The notes beneath the pieces were generated by a model, which saw nothing but the letters and a program-made list of their open reading frames with translations, ran no database searches and was not told the origin of the DNA. Shown piece after piece: positions 27,998 through 37,244 of a DNA stretch of 39,731 bases. A program made the position numbers and the translations under genes. Each line of letters starts with the position of its first letter. Within the stretch, counting starts at the first letter, position 1. The stretch is taken from assembly GCA_003252105.1 (NCBI GenBank), contig QKDL01000026.1, positions 1 to 39,731 of the forward strand, in the 5' to 3' direction. Source of the stretch: Arcobacter sp. Its GTDB lineage: Bacteria; Campylobacterota; Campylobacteria; Campylobacterales; Arcobacteraceae.

Positions 27998-28340
27998 AAT
28001 CTATCCTTCATTTTGTTTTTTTTGTTATAAATTTTTTTAAAACATTTCACTTTTGTCTTTTGACGATGCAATTAATCCATATATATTATAAGTTGAAATA
28101 GAACTTTTTTTCATGGAATTATTTTTTAAGATTAATTTTATAATAGTTATAAATGCCATAAATAGGGACTTTTAAAAATTGAGAATATGTCAGTTTCACA
28201 TAGTGAGAAAAATTTATTGTATAATCTCAATATATAAAAATTTTTTTTTGAAAATTTTAGTTAAATTGTATAAAATATGACGATTTTTTTTAAAATGTTT
28301 AAAAAAACAACAAAAAAATTTAAAATAAAGAGAATAAAAA
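27998..28340. promoter_or_regulatory. Divergent control region between the lyase operon and iclR gene
   Basis: A 343-base non-coding gap, very AT-rich with long T and A runs. It must hold promoters for both the metabolic operon (minus) and the regulator (plus). An imperfect inverted repeat TTTCACATAGTGAGA (28194-28208) and a TATAAT (28220-28225) stand out. I see no other gene. Confidence 0.6.
28194..28225 (+). promoter_or_regulatory. Candidate iclR promoter with overlapping operator
   Basis: TATAAT at 28220-28225 lies about 115 bases before the GTG start. An inverted repeat, TTTCAC-ATA-GTGAGA (28194-28208, five of six arm bases pair), overlaps the -35 position. IclR proteins often bind such sites and repress their own gene. 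The match is by eye only. Confidence 0.35.
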
Positions 28341-29069
28341 GTGCAAAATCAGAGTAAATCATTAACAAAAGGGCTACAAATTTTAAAAGAAGTTATGATT
28401 TCAACTAAACCTTTAACTGCAAATACATTATGTCAAAGACTAGAAATAGATAAAAGTACAATGTCAAGACTTATTTCAACTTTAATACATGAAGATTTTA
28501 TTGAATATAAAGATAATTCAAAAGAGATAATTTTAAGTGATTTGATGAAAAAAATAGTTCAAAAAGATGATAGGCAAAAGATAGTTGAGAAAACAAAAGC
28601 TTTATTGGATGAAATATTTTATTTAACAAATGAATGTGCATATATTGGAATACTTGATAATAATTCTGTTTTATATTTAAATCAAGTGGATAAATCAAAT
28701 AGGGTACTAAAAACAAGAGATTCAATAGGACTTCATGCTCCACTACATACAAATGGTTTTGGAAAAATTTTTTTAGCTTTTAGTAAAAATGTAGATTTTG
28801 AAAATTTAGAGCTTAAAAAGTTTACAAGTAATACAATCACAAGTAAAACTAAACTTATAAAAGAGATAGACTTAGTAAGAGAAAGAGGTTATGCAATTGG
28901 AAGTGAAGAACATGAGTTTGGACTTAAGTCTCTTGCTGTACCATATTTTAATAAACAAAATAAATTTGTAGGTGCAGTTGGTATCTCAGGTCTATCTGTT
29001 AGACTTTCGGAAGAAACATTACATAAGTATGGACAGGAGATATTTAAACTTGTAAATGCTTATAATTAA
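28341..29069 (+). CDS. IclR-family transcriptional regulator
   Basis: A 242-aa regulator. The N-terminal winged helix is QSKSLTKGLQILKEVMISTKPLTANTLCQRLEIDKSTMSRLISTLIHEDFI (residues about 3-54) and an IclR effector domain follows (about 75-240), with LHTNGFGKIFLAF, ERGYAIGSEEHEFGLKSLAVPYF and GAVGISGLSVRL. It starts at GTG, with AAAGAGAA upstream. Effectors of IclR proteins are usually small acids such as glyoxylate or aromatic intermediates. Its divergent position suggests it controls the lyase-ligase-hydratase operon; this is inference. Confidence 0.92.
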   Translation: MQNQSKSLTKGLQILKEVMISTKPLTANTLCQRLEIDKSTMSRLISTLIHEDFIEYKDNSKEIILSDLMKKIVQKDDRQKIVEKTKALLDEIFYLTNECAYIGILDNNSVLYLNQVDKSNRVLKTRDSIGLHAPLHTNGFGKIFLAFSKNVDFENLELKKFTSNTITSKTKLIKEIDLVRERGYAIGSEEHEFGLKSLAVPYFNKQNKFVGAVGISGLSVRLSEETLHKYGQEIFKLVNAYN

Positions 29070-29092
29070 AAGGTGTAAATTACACCTTTTAA
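29066..29092. terminator. Shared hairpin between iclR and lipA
   Basis: A perfect 12-bp stem TTAAAAGGTGTA/TACACCTTTTAA with a 3-base loop overlaps the iclR stop and lies just beyond the lipA stop on the other strand. The T-rich arm suits termination in both directions. Confidence 0.7.
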
Positions 29093-29100
29093 ATTATCTA

Positions 29101-29982
29101 TTATTTTGTAGCTTCTTTATGCCCTAAATATTCATGAGCTAAATATGAGCTTCGTGCATATGGAGTAGAGTGTACAAACTCAAATCCCAAATCAAGTGCT
29201 AATTGTTTGTATCTTTCAAACTGTTCTGGTTTTACAAACTCTTTTACTTTTTCATATTCTCCTGTTGGAGCTAGATATTGACCTATACTTAAAAATTTGC
29301 AACCTACATTTATAAGGTCTTTAAATACTTGAACCATCTCTTCTTCTGTTTCACCAAGTCCAACCATAAGTGCTGATTTTGTTTTGATTTTATCTGCTCC
29401 TAACTCTTTTAGTTTTTTTAGAACCTCTAAACTTCTTTCATATGAAGCATTTCTTCTAATATGGTATAAAGATGGTACTGTTTCTACATTGTGACCAATA
29501 ATTGCAGCACCACTATTTATAACAGTTTTAAGTGCATCTTCATCAGCTTTAAAATCAGGTATTAAAATCTCAACTTGAGTACCTGGTGATTTTTCAAGGA
29601 TATTTTTTGTAACTCTATAAAATTGACTAGCCCCACCATCTGCTAAATCGTCCCTTGCTGGACTTGTAATAACTACAAATTTAAGCCCTAGTTTTATAAC
29701 AGATGTAGTAACACCTTCAATCTCATCTAAATCTACTTCTGTTGGTTTTCCTGTATGTACATTACAATATGTACATCTTCTAGTACAGATATTTCCAAGA
29801 ATTAAAAAAGTTGCATTTTTCTTTGCAAAACATTCACTTATATTTGGACATTTTGCTTCTTGGCAAATAGTATGTAATTTATGATCTCCCAAAAGTTGTT
29901 CCATCTCTTTTTGTGCAGTTGGAACTAATTTTTTTCTTAACCATTCTGGTTTTTTAAATTGGGGTTTAGTTTGCATAGTCAT
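29101..29982 (-). CDS. lipA: Lipoyl synthase LipA (radical SAM)
   Basis: Inserts two sulphurs into octanoyl groups on lipoyl domains. At 293 aa it is full length. The auxiliary cluster ligands are in CQEAKCPNISEC, and the radical SAM cluster is CTRRCTYCNV. The C-terminal STPYARSSYLAHE provides the conserved serine. It starts 17 bases inside the 3' end of the upstream lipoate-ligase-like gene, with AAAGGA before the ATG, so the two are coupled. It works with the octanoyl-transfer protein and with the PDH lipoyl domains encoded at 33727-37215. Confidence 0.97.
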   Translation of the reverse strand: MTMQTKPQFKKPEWLRKKLVPTAQKEMEQLLGDHKLHTICQEAKCPNISECFAKKNATFLILGNICTRRCTYCNVHTGKPTEVDLDEIEGVTTSVIKLGLKFVVITSPARDDLADGGASQFYRVTKNILEKSPGTQVEILIPDFKADEDALKTVINSGAAIIGHNVETVPSLYHIRRNASYERSLEVLKKLKELGADKIKTKSALMVGLGETEEEMVQVFKDLINVGCKFLSIGQYLAPTGEYEKVKEFVKPEQFERYKQLALDLGFEFVHSTPYARSSYLAHEYLGHKEATK

Positions 29983-30706
29983 ATTTATCCTTTAACAGTT
30001 GCTTCAATTTTTCATTTTCTTCATTTGTTAGTGTTGAATATTTTAGTTCAACATTAAAACTTTTCTCAAATGATTCTATCAATTTTTCAGTAGCTTCTTC
30101 AAAACTTATATTTATATTTAAATCTTCCAATGTAGAACCAATTTTTGATTTAAGGTTTTCAATTTTTGTACATTTTATTGGAATTGAACCATGTTGGAAT
30201 ATCGCTTTTTTTGTCCTTCTTTGAGCATTTCCACCAATTTTTGTACAATTTGCTAAAATATCGTACGCTTCAAATCCAACTTGACAATATTCATTTTTAC
30301 TTAACTTAATTGCTTCATTATCTTTTGCATACATACAATCTAAATCTAAATTTTTATAGAAATTTAGTATAAAAGTACATATCTTTTCATAACTTAATTT
30401 AATACTAAAATCTTTAAGTATATGTGTAGGAATTATCAAAGAATAAGATAAATCATGACCGTGAAAAAGTACCCCACCACCAGTGATTCTTTTTGCATAA
30501 TTTCCATTAAAATTATTTATAAAATCATAATCCTCAAACTTTTGAGAAATCCCTACAGTAAATGAGTCTTCCCAAGTATAAACTCTTAGAATTGGTAAAT
30601 CACCATCTTTAAAAGATGATAATAAAGCATCATCAATAGCCATATTTTCTTTTGCAGATTTTTTTGGTGTTTTTATAACTCTAAATATACTTTTTGACTC
30701 TAACAT
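29966..30706 (-). CDS. Lipoate-protein ligase/LipM-type octanoyltransferase family protein
   Basis: A 246-aa protein of the BPL/LPL catalytic fold. The family motif is RRITGGGVLFHGHDLSYS-like (KRITGGGVLFHGHDLSYSL, about residues 71-89) and KIGGNAQRRTKKAIFQHGSIP (about 153-173). A cysteine lies 16 residues before the lysine of KIGGNAQ (EYCQVGFEAYDI), the same place as the catalytic Cys of Bacillus LipM, so octanoyl transfer from acyl carrier protein is more likely than ATP-dependent lipoate ligation. It overlaps lipA and provides its substrate. AGGAG lies before the ATG. Confidence 0.82.
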   Translation of the reverse strand: MLESKSIFRVIKTPKKSAKENMAIDDALLSSFKDGDLPILRVYTWEDSFTVGISQKFEDYDFINNFNGNYAKRITGGGVLFHGHDLSYSLIIPTHILKDFSIKLSYEKICTFILNFYKNLDLDCMYAKDNEAIKLSKNEYCQVGFEAYDILANCTKIGGNAQRRTKKAIFQHGSIPIKCTKIENLKSKIGSTLEDLNINISFEEATEKLIESFEKSFNVELKYSTLTNEENEKLKQLLKDKYDYAN

Positions 30707-30796
30707 TTTACTCCTAGAAAAAGCTAAATTAATCTAATAAATTAACATGAAAATATCATAAATATTTCATATTAAGATGTTAGTATTAAACTTATA

Positions 30797-30821
30797 AAAA
30801 ACTTAAAAAGTGTAAGTTTTT
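30797..30821. terminator. Terminator-like hairpin in the lip/aceE divergent region
   Basis: A perfect 9-bp stem AAAAACTTA/TAAGTTTTT with a 7-base loop has T runs on both strands. Its location between divergent genes, not after a gene, suggests an attenuator or insulator. Confidence 0.4.
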
Positions 30822-30918
30822 GTTTATATTGGTGCATTATAAATGATTTTTTAAACAGTTAGCTTAAATTAAAAAACTAATTTTTTGATTTAAAATATTT
30901 TAAATTGATTTAAAGTAT

Positions 30919-30985
30919 CATATGCTCACAATTCGATTTGATGGTTCGGATAGCTACACAATTTTTACATAATTGACATATGCTC
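30919..30985. repeat. Direct repeat CATATGCTC upstream of aceE
   Basis: Two identical 9-base copies (30919-30927 and 30977-30985), 58 bases apart, in the aceE upstream region. The second overlaps a TTGACA. They could be binding sites for one regulator. Confidence 0.4.
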
Positions 30986-31043
30986 CTTTAAATAGGGCTT
31001 TAAAATTAGTGAAAATGATAAAAATCTTTACAAGGAATAATAA

Positions 31044-33716
31044 ATGTCTCATTTAAACTTAAATGATATTGACCCAGCTGAAACACAAGAGTGGATAGAA
31101 GCTTTAGATGCTGTTATTGAAGAGGAAGGAGCAGAGCGTGCTCACTATCTATTAGAGAAGCTAATTGACAAAGCAAGAAGAAACGGTGCTTATTTACCAT
31201 ATAGTGCAACAACTGCTTATGTAAACACAATTCCAGTTGAGCAACAACCTGCAATGCCAGGAAACAGAGATTTAGAAAGAAAAATTAAATCTATTGTTAG
31301 ATGGAATGCACAAATAATGGTTCAAAGAGCATCTAAAAAAGGTTTAGAACTTGGTGGACATATTTCATCTTTCCAATCATCTGCAACATTATATGATGTT
31401 GGATTTAACCATTTCTTTAGAGCTCCAAACGATGTTGATGGTGGAGATTTAGTATTTTTCCAAGGGCATATCTCTCCAGGTATCTATGCAAGAAGTTTTG
31501 TTGAGGGTAGAATCTCAGAAGAGCAAATGGATAACTTTAGACAAGAATCTAAAGGTAATGGATTATCTTCTTATCCTCACCCAAAACTTATGCCTGATTA
31601 TTGGCAGTTTCCAACTGTATCTATGGGACTTGGACCAATACAAGCTATTTATCAAGCAAGATTTTTAAAATACCTAACTGATAGAGGAATTAAAGATTGT
31701 TCTAATCAAACAGTTTATTGTTTTATGGGAGATGGTGAGTGTGACGAACCAGAATCATTAGGTGCTATTGGATTAGCAGGACGAGAAGGTTTAGATAACT
31801 TAGTATTTGTTATCAACTGTAACTTACAAAGACTTGATGGACCAGTAAGAGGAAATGGAAAAATCATCCAAGAACTAGAAGGTCAATTTAGAGGTGCAGG
31901 TTGGGAAGTAAACAAAGTAATCTGGGGAAGATTATGGGATGAGTTATTAAGAAAAGATAAATCTGGAAAACTTTTACAACTTATGGAAGAAACAGTTGAT
32001 GGTGAATACCAAAACTTCAAACAAAAAGGTGGAGCATATACAAGAGAACACTTCTTTAATAAATATCCAGAAACTGCAAAACTTGTTGAAAATATGAGTG
32101 ATGATGATATTTGGAGATTAAATAGAGGTGGACACGACCCTATTAAAGTTTATGCTGCATTTAAAAAAGCAAAAGAAACAAAAGATAAACCAACTGTAAT
32201 TTTAGCTAAAACAGTAAAAGGTTATGGAATGGGTGCAGCAGCAGAGGGTATGAATATTGCTCATGGTGTAAAGAAAGTAGATGTAGCATCACTTAGACAA
32301 TTTAGAGATAGATTTAGTATTCCTATTTCTGACGAAGAGATTGAAAAATTCCCATATTATAGACCATCAGAAGACTCTCCAGAATATAAATATATGATGG
32401 AAAGAAGAACAGAACTTGGTGGAGCAGTTCCACAAAGAAGAGAGAAATTCTCAGAAAAACTAGAGATTCCTGCATTAAGTGCATTTGATTCTATTACAGC
32501 TGGTAGTGGAGATAGAGAAATCTCTACAACTATGGCTTTTGTTAGAGTTTTAAATGTATTAGTAAAAGATAAAAAAATCGGAAAAAGAATTGTTCCAATC
32601 GTTCCAGATGAAGCTAGAACATTTGGTATGGAAGGTATGTTTAGACAAGTTGGTATCTACTCATCAGAGGGACAAAAATATATCCCACAAGATAGAGATC
32701 AAGTAGCATATTATAAAGAGGATAAAAAAGGTCAAGTTCTTCAAGAAGGTATTAATGAACTTGGAGCTATGGGTTCTTGGGTGGCAGCTGCAACTTCATA
32801 TTCAATCAATAATTGTCCAATGATTCCATTTTATGTATTTTATTCAATGTTTGGATTCCAAAGAACAGGTGACATGTGTTGGGCAGCGGGAGACCAAATG
32901 GCAAGAGGTTTCTTAGTTGGTGGTACTTCTGGTAGAACAACATTAAATGGTGAAGGTTTACAACACGAAGATGGTCACTCACATGTTATTGCAAATACAA
33001 TTCCAAATTGTGTTACTTATGACCCAACATATGGTTACGAGGTTGCTGTAATTGTTCAAAATGGTATTGATAGAATGTATGGTGAGAATCAAGAAAATGT
33101 ATTCTACTATTTAACTACATTAAATGAAAACTATAAACAACCAGCTATGCCAGAAGATGCAGTTGAAGGGATTATCAAAGGTATTTATAAACTTGATACA
33201 GTTGAAGCAAAAGATAACTATAAAGTTAAATTACTTGGTTCTGGTTCAATTTTAGAGCAAGTAAGAGGTGCAGCAGCTGTTTTAGCATCTGATTATGGTA
33301 TTGCTTCTGAAGTTTACTCTGTAACTTCATATAATGAGTTAGCAAGAGATGCACAAGATGTGGAAAGATATAATTTATTACATATTGATGAAGAGGATAA
33401 AGTACCATATGTACAAACTGCACTTGATAGTGATGATGATACTTTAATTATCTCTGCAACAGACTATATCAAATCATATTCTGAGCAATTAGCTCCTTTT
33501 GTAAAAGGAACTTTCAAAGCACTTGGTACTGATGGATTTGGAAGATCTGATTCTAGAGCAAATTTAAGAAGTTTCTTCGAAGTTGATACAGACTTTATAG
33601 TATTTACTACTTTAGCACAACTTGTTAAAAAAGGTAAATTAGATAAAAAAGTTTTAGCTGAGGCTATGAAAAAACACAATATTGATCCAGAAAAAATCAA
33701 TCCATTAAAAGCCTAA
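31044..33716 (+). CDS. aceE: Pyruvate dehydrogenase E1 component, homodimeric type
   Basis: Decarboxylates pyruvate with thiamine diphosphate and passes the acetyl group to E2. An 890-aa single-chain E1, as in E. coli. The ThDP motif is GDGECDEPESLGAIGLAGREGLDNLVFVINCN, followed by NLQRLDGPVRGNGKIIQELE. The N-terminus DIDPAETQEWIEALDAVIEEEGAERAHYLLEKLI is typical, as is HISPGIYARSFVEGRI and the AHGV segment near KGYGMG. AAGGA sits before the ATG. It is first in the operon with aceF (10 bases away) and lpd. Confidence 0.97.
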   Translation: MSHLNLNDIDPAETQEWIEALDAVIEEEGAERAHYLLEKLIDKARRNGAYLPYSATTAYVNTIPVEQQPAMPGNRDLERKIKSIVRWNAQIMVQRASKKGLELGGHISSFQSSATLYDVGFNHFFRAPNDVDGGDLVFFQGHISPGIYARSFVEGRISEEQMDNFRQESKGNGLSSYPHPKLMPDYWQFPTVSMGLGPIQAIYQARFLKYLTDRGIKDCSNQTVYCFMGDGECDEPESLGAIGLAGREGLDNLVFVINCNLQRLDGPVRGNGKIIQELEGQFRGAGWEVNKVIWGRLWDELLRKDKSGKLLQLMEETVDGEYQNFKQKGGAYTREHFFNKYPETAKLVENMSDDDIWRLNRGGHDPIKVYAAFKKAKETKDKPTVILAKTVKGYGMGAAAEGMNIAHGVKKVDVASLRQFRDRFSIPISDEEIEKFPYYRPSEDSPEYKYMMERRTELGGAVPQRREKFSEKLEIPALSAFDSITAGSGDREISTTMAFVRVLNVLVKDKKIGKRIVPIVPDEARTFGMEGMFRQVGIYSSEGQKYIPQDRDQVAYYKEDKKGQVLQEGINELGAMGSWVAAATSYSINNCPMIPFYVFYSMFGFQRTGDMCWAAGDQMARGFLVGGTSGRTTLNGEGLQHEDGHSHVIANTIPNCVTYDPTYGYEVAVIVQNGIDRMYGENQENVFYYLTTLNENYKQPAMPEDAVEGIIKGIYKLDTVEAKDNYKVKLLGSGSILEQVRGAAAVLASDYGIASEVYSVTSYNELARDAQDVERYNLLHIDEEDKVPYVQTALDSDDDTLIISATDYIKSYSEQLAPFVKGTFKALGTDGFGRSDSRANLRSFFEVDTDFIVFTTLAQLVKKGKLDKKVLAEAMKKHNIDPEKINPLKA

Positions 33717-33726
33717 GGAGTAAAAG

Positions 33727-35439
33727 ATGAGTAAACTTGTAGATATTTTTATTCCTGATTTAGGAGCTGATACTGATGTTGATTTAATTGACATTATGGT
33801 TAGTGTTGGTGATACTGTTGAAGTTGAAGACGGTCTTATAACACTAGAGACTGAAAAAGCATCTATGGATGTACCTACTACACATGCAGGTGTTGTAAAA
33901 GAGATTTTAGTAAAAGTTGGAGATAAAGTAAATTCTGGTGACTTAATAGCTAAAATTGAAGTTGAAGATGATTCAGCTGCACCAAAAGAGGAAGTTAAAG
34001 AAGAAACTCCTGTAAAACAAGAGACTTCAGCACCTGTAGAAACTTCAAGTGCTAGTTCATCTATGGGATTAAAAGAAGCAGAAGCAGAGCTTCAATTAGC
34101 TTCTGCTGCAAATGCAGAGATCTCTTGTCAATTTGTAAATGAACAAACTATTTGTTCAGTAATTGAAGAGGTACATGTACCAGATTTAGGTGCTGATAAA
34201 GATGTTGATTTAATTGATGTTATGGTAAGTGTTGGTGATACAGTTGAGTTTGATGATGGACTTATCACACTTGAAACAGAAAAAGCATCTATGGATGTAC
34301 CAGCTCCATTTGCTGGTGAGATTTTAGAACTATTTGTTGAAGCTGGAATGAAAGTAAATAGTGGTGATTTAATCGCTAAGATGGTAAAAACTGTTGTTAT
34401 GGAAAATAAACTTCCAACACCAGCTAAACCAGCTCCTGTAGAAGAAAAAGTAGAAGAGAAAGCACCTGCGACTGTTCAAGCAGCTGCTGCAAGTGTTACA
34501 GTTGAGAGTTCAACAGTACTTCAAGAAAAAGCTAAAAAAGTTTATGCTTCTCCATCTGTAAGAAGACTTGCACGTGAGTTTGGTGTAGATTTAGGTTTTG
34601 TAAAAGGTAGTGGTAGAAAAGGAAGAGTTCTTAAAGATGATATTAAATCATATGTAAAAGAGCAGTTAAATAAACCAGCAGTAGCAGCAGGTGGTACTGG
34701 TCTTGGATTTGCATTCCCAGAGCTTAAAGAGATAGATTTCTCTCAATTTGGAGAGATTGAAACTGTTGAGTTAAGTAGAATCCAAAAAATCTCTGGACCA
34801 TCATTACATAGAAACTGGGTATCTATGCCTCATGTTACACAATTTGATGAGACAGATATTACAGAGATGGAAGAGTTTAGAAAAGCACAAAATGCTATAG
34901 CAAATGGTTTCAAACTTTCTCCACTTGTATTTGTAGTAAAAGCTGTTGCAAAAGCACTTGCAATACATCCTAAATTTAATGCTTCATTAACTCCTGATGG
35001 TCAATCATTGGTTATGAAAAAGTATTTCCATATAGGTGTTGCAGTTGATACTCCAAATGGTTTAGTTGTTCCAGTTATTAAAGATGCAGATAAAAAAGGG
35101 TTTAAAGATATTGCTCTTGAATTAGCTGATTTATCTGCAAAAGCAAGAGATGGTAAACTAAAAGCAGCAGATATGCAAGGTGCAAGTTTTACAATCTCTT
35201 CATTAGGTGGAATTGGTGGTACATATTTTACTCCAATTATCAATGCCCCAGAAGTAGCAATTTTAGGATTGTCTAAATCAGAGATTAAACCTAAATGGAA
35301 TGGAAAAGATTTTGAACCAAGATTGATGTTACCATTATCATTATCTTATGATCATAAAGTTATTGATGGTGCAGATGGTGCAAGATTTACAACAACATTA
35401 TCGCAACTTTTAAGTGATATTAGACTTTTAAGTCTGTAA
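33727..35439 (+). CDS. aceF: Dihydrolipoamide acetyltransferase (PDH E2) with two lipoyl domains
   Basis: Core of the PDH complex; transfers acetyl groups to CoA. The 570-aa protein has lipoyl domains at about 1-77 (lipoyl lysine K44 in ETEKASMD) and 149-220 (K186), an Ala/Pro/Glu-rich linker, the E1/E3-binding domain at about 271-308 (VYASPSVRRLAREFGVDLGFVKGSG), and the catalytic domain to the end with H543 and D547 in SYDHKVIDGADG. Between the lipoyl domains is an unusual linker with SCQFVNEQTICSV. AAGGAG overlaps the aceE stop. Confidence 0.97.
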   Translation: MSKLVDIFIPDLGADTDVDLIDIMVSVGDTVEVEDGLITLETEKASMDVPTTHAGVVKEILVKVGDKVNSGDLIAKIEVEDDSAAPKEEVKEETPVKQETSAPVETSSASSSMGLKEAEAELQLASAANAEISCQFVNEQTICSVIEEVHVPDLGADKDVDLIDVMVSVGDTVEFDDGLITLETEKASMDVPAPFAGEILELFVEAGMKVNSGDLIAKMVKTVVMENKLPTPAKPAPVEEKVEEKAPATVQAAAASVTVESSTVLQEKAKKVYASPSVRRLAREFGVDLGFVKGSGRKGRVLKDDIKSYVKEQLNKPAVAAGGTGLGFAFPELKEIDFSQFGEIETVELSRIQKISGPSLHRNWVSMPHVTQFDETDITEMEEFRKAQNAIANGFKLSPLVFVVKAVAKALAIHPKFNASLTPDGQSLVMKKYFHIGVAVDTPNGLVVPVIKDADKKGFKDIALELADLSAKARDGKLKAADMQGASFTISSLGGIGGTYFTPIINAPEVAILGLSKSEIKPKWNGKDFEPRLMLPLSLSYDHKVIDGADGARFTTTLSQLLSDIRLLSL

Positions 35440-35448
35440 GGATAGATT

Positions 35449-37215
35449 ATGGGTAAAATTGTAGATATTTTAATACCTGATTTAGGTGCAGACAAAGATG
35501 TTGATTTAATTGATATTATGGTTGCTGTTGGAGACACTGTTGAAGAGGAAGATGGACTTATCACTCTTGAAACAGAAAAAGCATCTATGGATGTACCAAC
35601 AACTCATGGTGGTGTTATAAAAGAGATTCTTGTAAAAGTTGGAGATAAAGTAAACTCTGGTGATTTAATAGCAAGAGTTGAAACAGCTGATGAAGTAAGT
35701 GTTGCACCAGTTGCACAAACTGAAACTGCAAAACCTGCTGTTAGTAAACCAGCACCAACAAAAGTTGAAATTAGTGGTGATGTAACCCAAGTAAAAGGTC
35801 AAGTTCTTGTAATAGGAGCTGGACCTGGTGGATATTCAGCTGCATTTAGATGTGCTGATTTGGGTCTTGATACAGTATTAGTTGAGAGACACCCAACTTT
35901 AGGTGGAGTTTGTTTAAATGTTGGTTGTATCCCTTCAAAAGCACTTTTACACGTAGCAAAAGTTATTGAAGAGGCTGAACATATAAACCATGCTGGTATT
36001 ACATTTGCTAAACCAACAATTGATATCAAAGGTGTTGCAGCATATAAAGCAGGAGTTGTAAAAAAACTTACTGATGGTTTAAGTGCAATGGCTAAGATGA
36101 GAAAAGTAACAGTTGTACAAGGTAATGCTACTTTTATAGATGAGCATTCTGTTATTGTAAATCATACAGATGTAGAGAGTAAACAAACTAAAGTTACTTT
36201 TGATAACTGTATTATTGCAGCTGGTTCTCAGTCTTCTAAAATGTCATTTATCCCACATGAAGATCCAAGAATTTGGGATTCAACAAATGCTTTAGAGGTA
36301 AAAGAGGTACCAAAAAGATTACTTGTAATGGGTGGTGGTATCATTGGGCTTGAAATGGGTACTGTTTATCAAAAACTTGGTTCTCAAGTTGATGTAGTTG
36401 TACGTGGTCCTCAAGTTATGACAGGAACTGATAAAGATATCGTAAAGGTATATACAAAAGCAAACGAAAAGAGATTTAACTTTATGTTTAAAACTCAAAC
36501 TCAAGCTATCATCCCAAAAGCAGATGGTATCTACGTAGAGTTCAAAGGTGATAATGCACCAGAACCACAAACATATGATGCAGTATTAGTAGCTATGGGA
36601 AGAACACCAAATGGACTAAAAATTGGTTTAGAAAATACAGGTGTAAATGTAGATGAAAAAGGGTTTATTGCTGTAGATAAACAAATGAGAACAAATGTAC
36701 CTCATATCTACGCTATTGGAGATATTATTGGTAACCCAATGTTAGCACACAAAGCAGTACATGAAGGACATGTTGCAGCAGAAGTTATAGCAGGACACAA
36801 AGTATTCTTCGAACCAAAACAAATCCCAGGTATAGCTTATACATTCCCAGAGATTGCAACAGCTGGTATGAGTGAAGCAGATGCAAAAGAAGCAGGAATA
36901 GACTACGAAGTAGCATCTTTTCCATGGTCAGCATCAGGAAGAGCTTTAGCAGCAGACGTAGCAGGTGCAGGTATGACAAAACTTATTTTCGATAAAGAGA
37001 CTCACCAACTAATTGGTGGATCAATAGTAGGAGATAACGCAGGGGAGTTACTAGGAGAGATCTCACTAGCTCTTGAAATGGATTGTGATGCAGAAGATAT
37101 CGGTCTTACAATTCATGCGCATCCAACATTACATGAGTCTGTTGGTATGTGTGCGGAGATATTCCATGGGAGTATTACTGATTTACCGAATGCAAAGGCT
37201 GTTAAGAAGAAATAG
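35449..37215 (+). CDS. lpd: Dihydrolipoamide dehydrogenase (PDH E3) with N-terminal lipoyl domain
   Basis: Reoxidises dihydrolipoyl groups with FAD and NAD+. The 588-aa protein has an N-terminal lipoyl domain (about 1-77, K44), a flexible Ala/Pro/Val linker, then the flavoprotein: FAD site VIGAGPGGYSAAFRCADLGL, redox disulphide C155-C160 in GGVCLNVGCIPSKALLHV, NAD site VMGGGIIGLEMGTVYQKLG, and the C-terminal HAHPTLHES catalytic His-Glu. Most E3 proteins lack a lipoyl domain; some bacteria have this fused form. Its lipoyl domain differs from the first one of aceF at only a few positions. Confidence 0.97.
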   Translation: MGKIVDILIPDLGADKDVDLIDIMVAVGDTVEEEDGLITLETEKASMDVPTTHGGVIKEILVKVGDKVNSGDLIARVETADEVSVAPVAQTETAKPAVSKPAPTKVEISGDVTQVKGQVLVIGAGPGGYSAAFRCADLGLDTVLVERHPTLGGVCLNVGCIPSKALLHVAKVIEEAEHINHAGITFAKPTIDIKGVAAYKAGVVKKLTDGLSAMAKMRKVTVVQGNATFIDEHSVIVNHTDVESKQTKVTFDNCIIAAGSQSSKMSFIPHEDPRIWDSTNALEVKEVPKRLLVMGGGIIGLEMGTVYQKLGSQVDVVVRGPQVMTGTDKDIVKVYTKANEKRFNFMFKTQTQAIIPKADGIYVEFKGDNAPEPQTYDAVLVAMGRTPNGLKIGLENTGVNVDEKGFIAVDKQMRTNVPHIYAIGDIIGNPMLAHKAVHEGHVAAEVIAGHKVFFEPKQIPGIAYTFPEIATAGMSEADAKEAGIDYEVASFPWSASGRALAADVAGAGMTKLIFDKETHQLIGGSIVGDNAGELLGEISLALEMDCDAEDIGLTIHAHPTLHESVGMCAEIFHGSITDLPNAKAVKKK

Positions 37216-37244
37216 TTTTTTGAAACTATTTTTAAGAGAATTAA

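Larger units (their letters stand above)
30707..31043. promoter_or_regulatory. Divergent control region between lip genes and aceE
   Basis: A 337-base gap. It holds a 9-bp hairpin with a T run at 30797-30821, an ATGAAA/TTTCAT inverted repeat (30747-30770), and a direct repeat CATATGCTC at 30919-30927 and 30977-30985, with TTGACA at 30973-30978. TATAAA is at 30838-30843. No ORF is supported. It should contain promoters for both the lip operon and the PDH operon. Confidence 0.55.

Noticed and set aside
27998..28340. Sigma-54 promoter before the lyase operon
   Set aside because: No TGGCAC-N5-TTGC-like element is visible on either strand.
33736..35690. Repeated DNA in aceF and lpd as a mobile or CRISPR-like repeat
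   Set aside because: The repeats are the coding sequence of lipoyl domains, in frame and explained by protein function.
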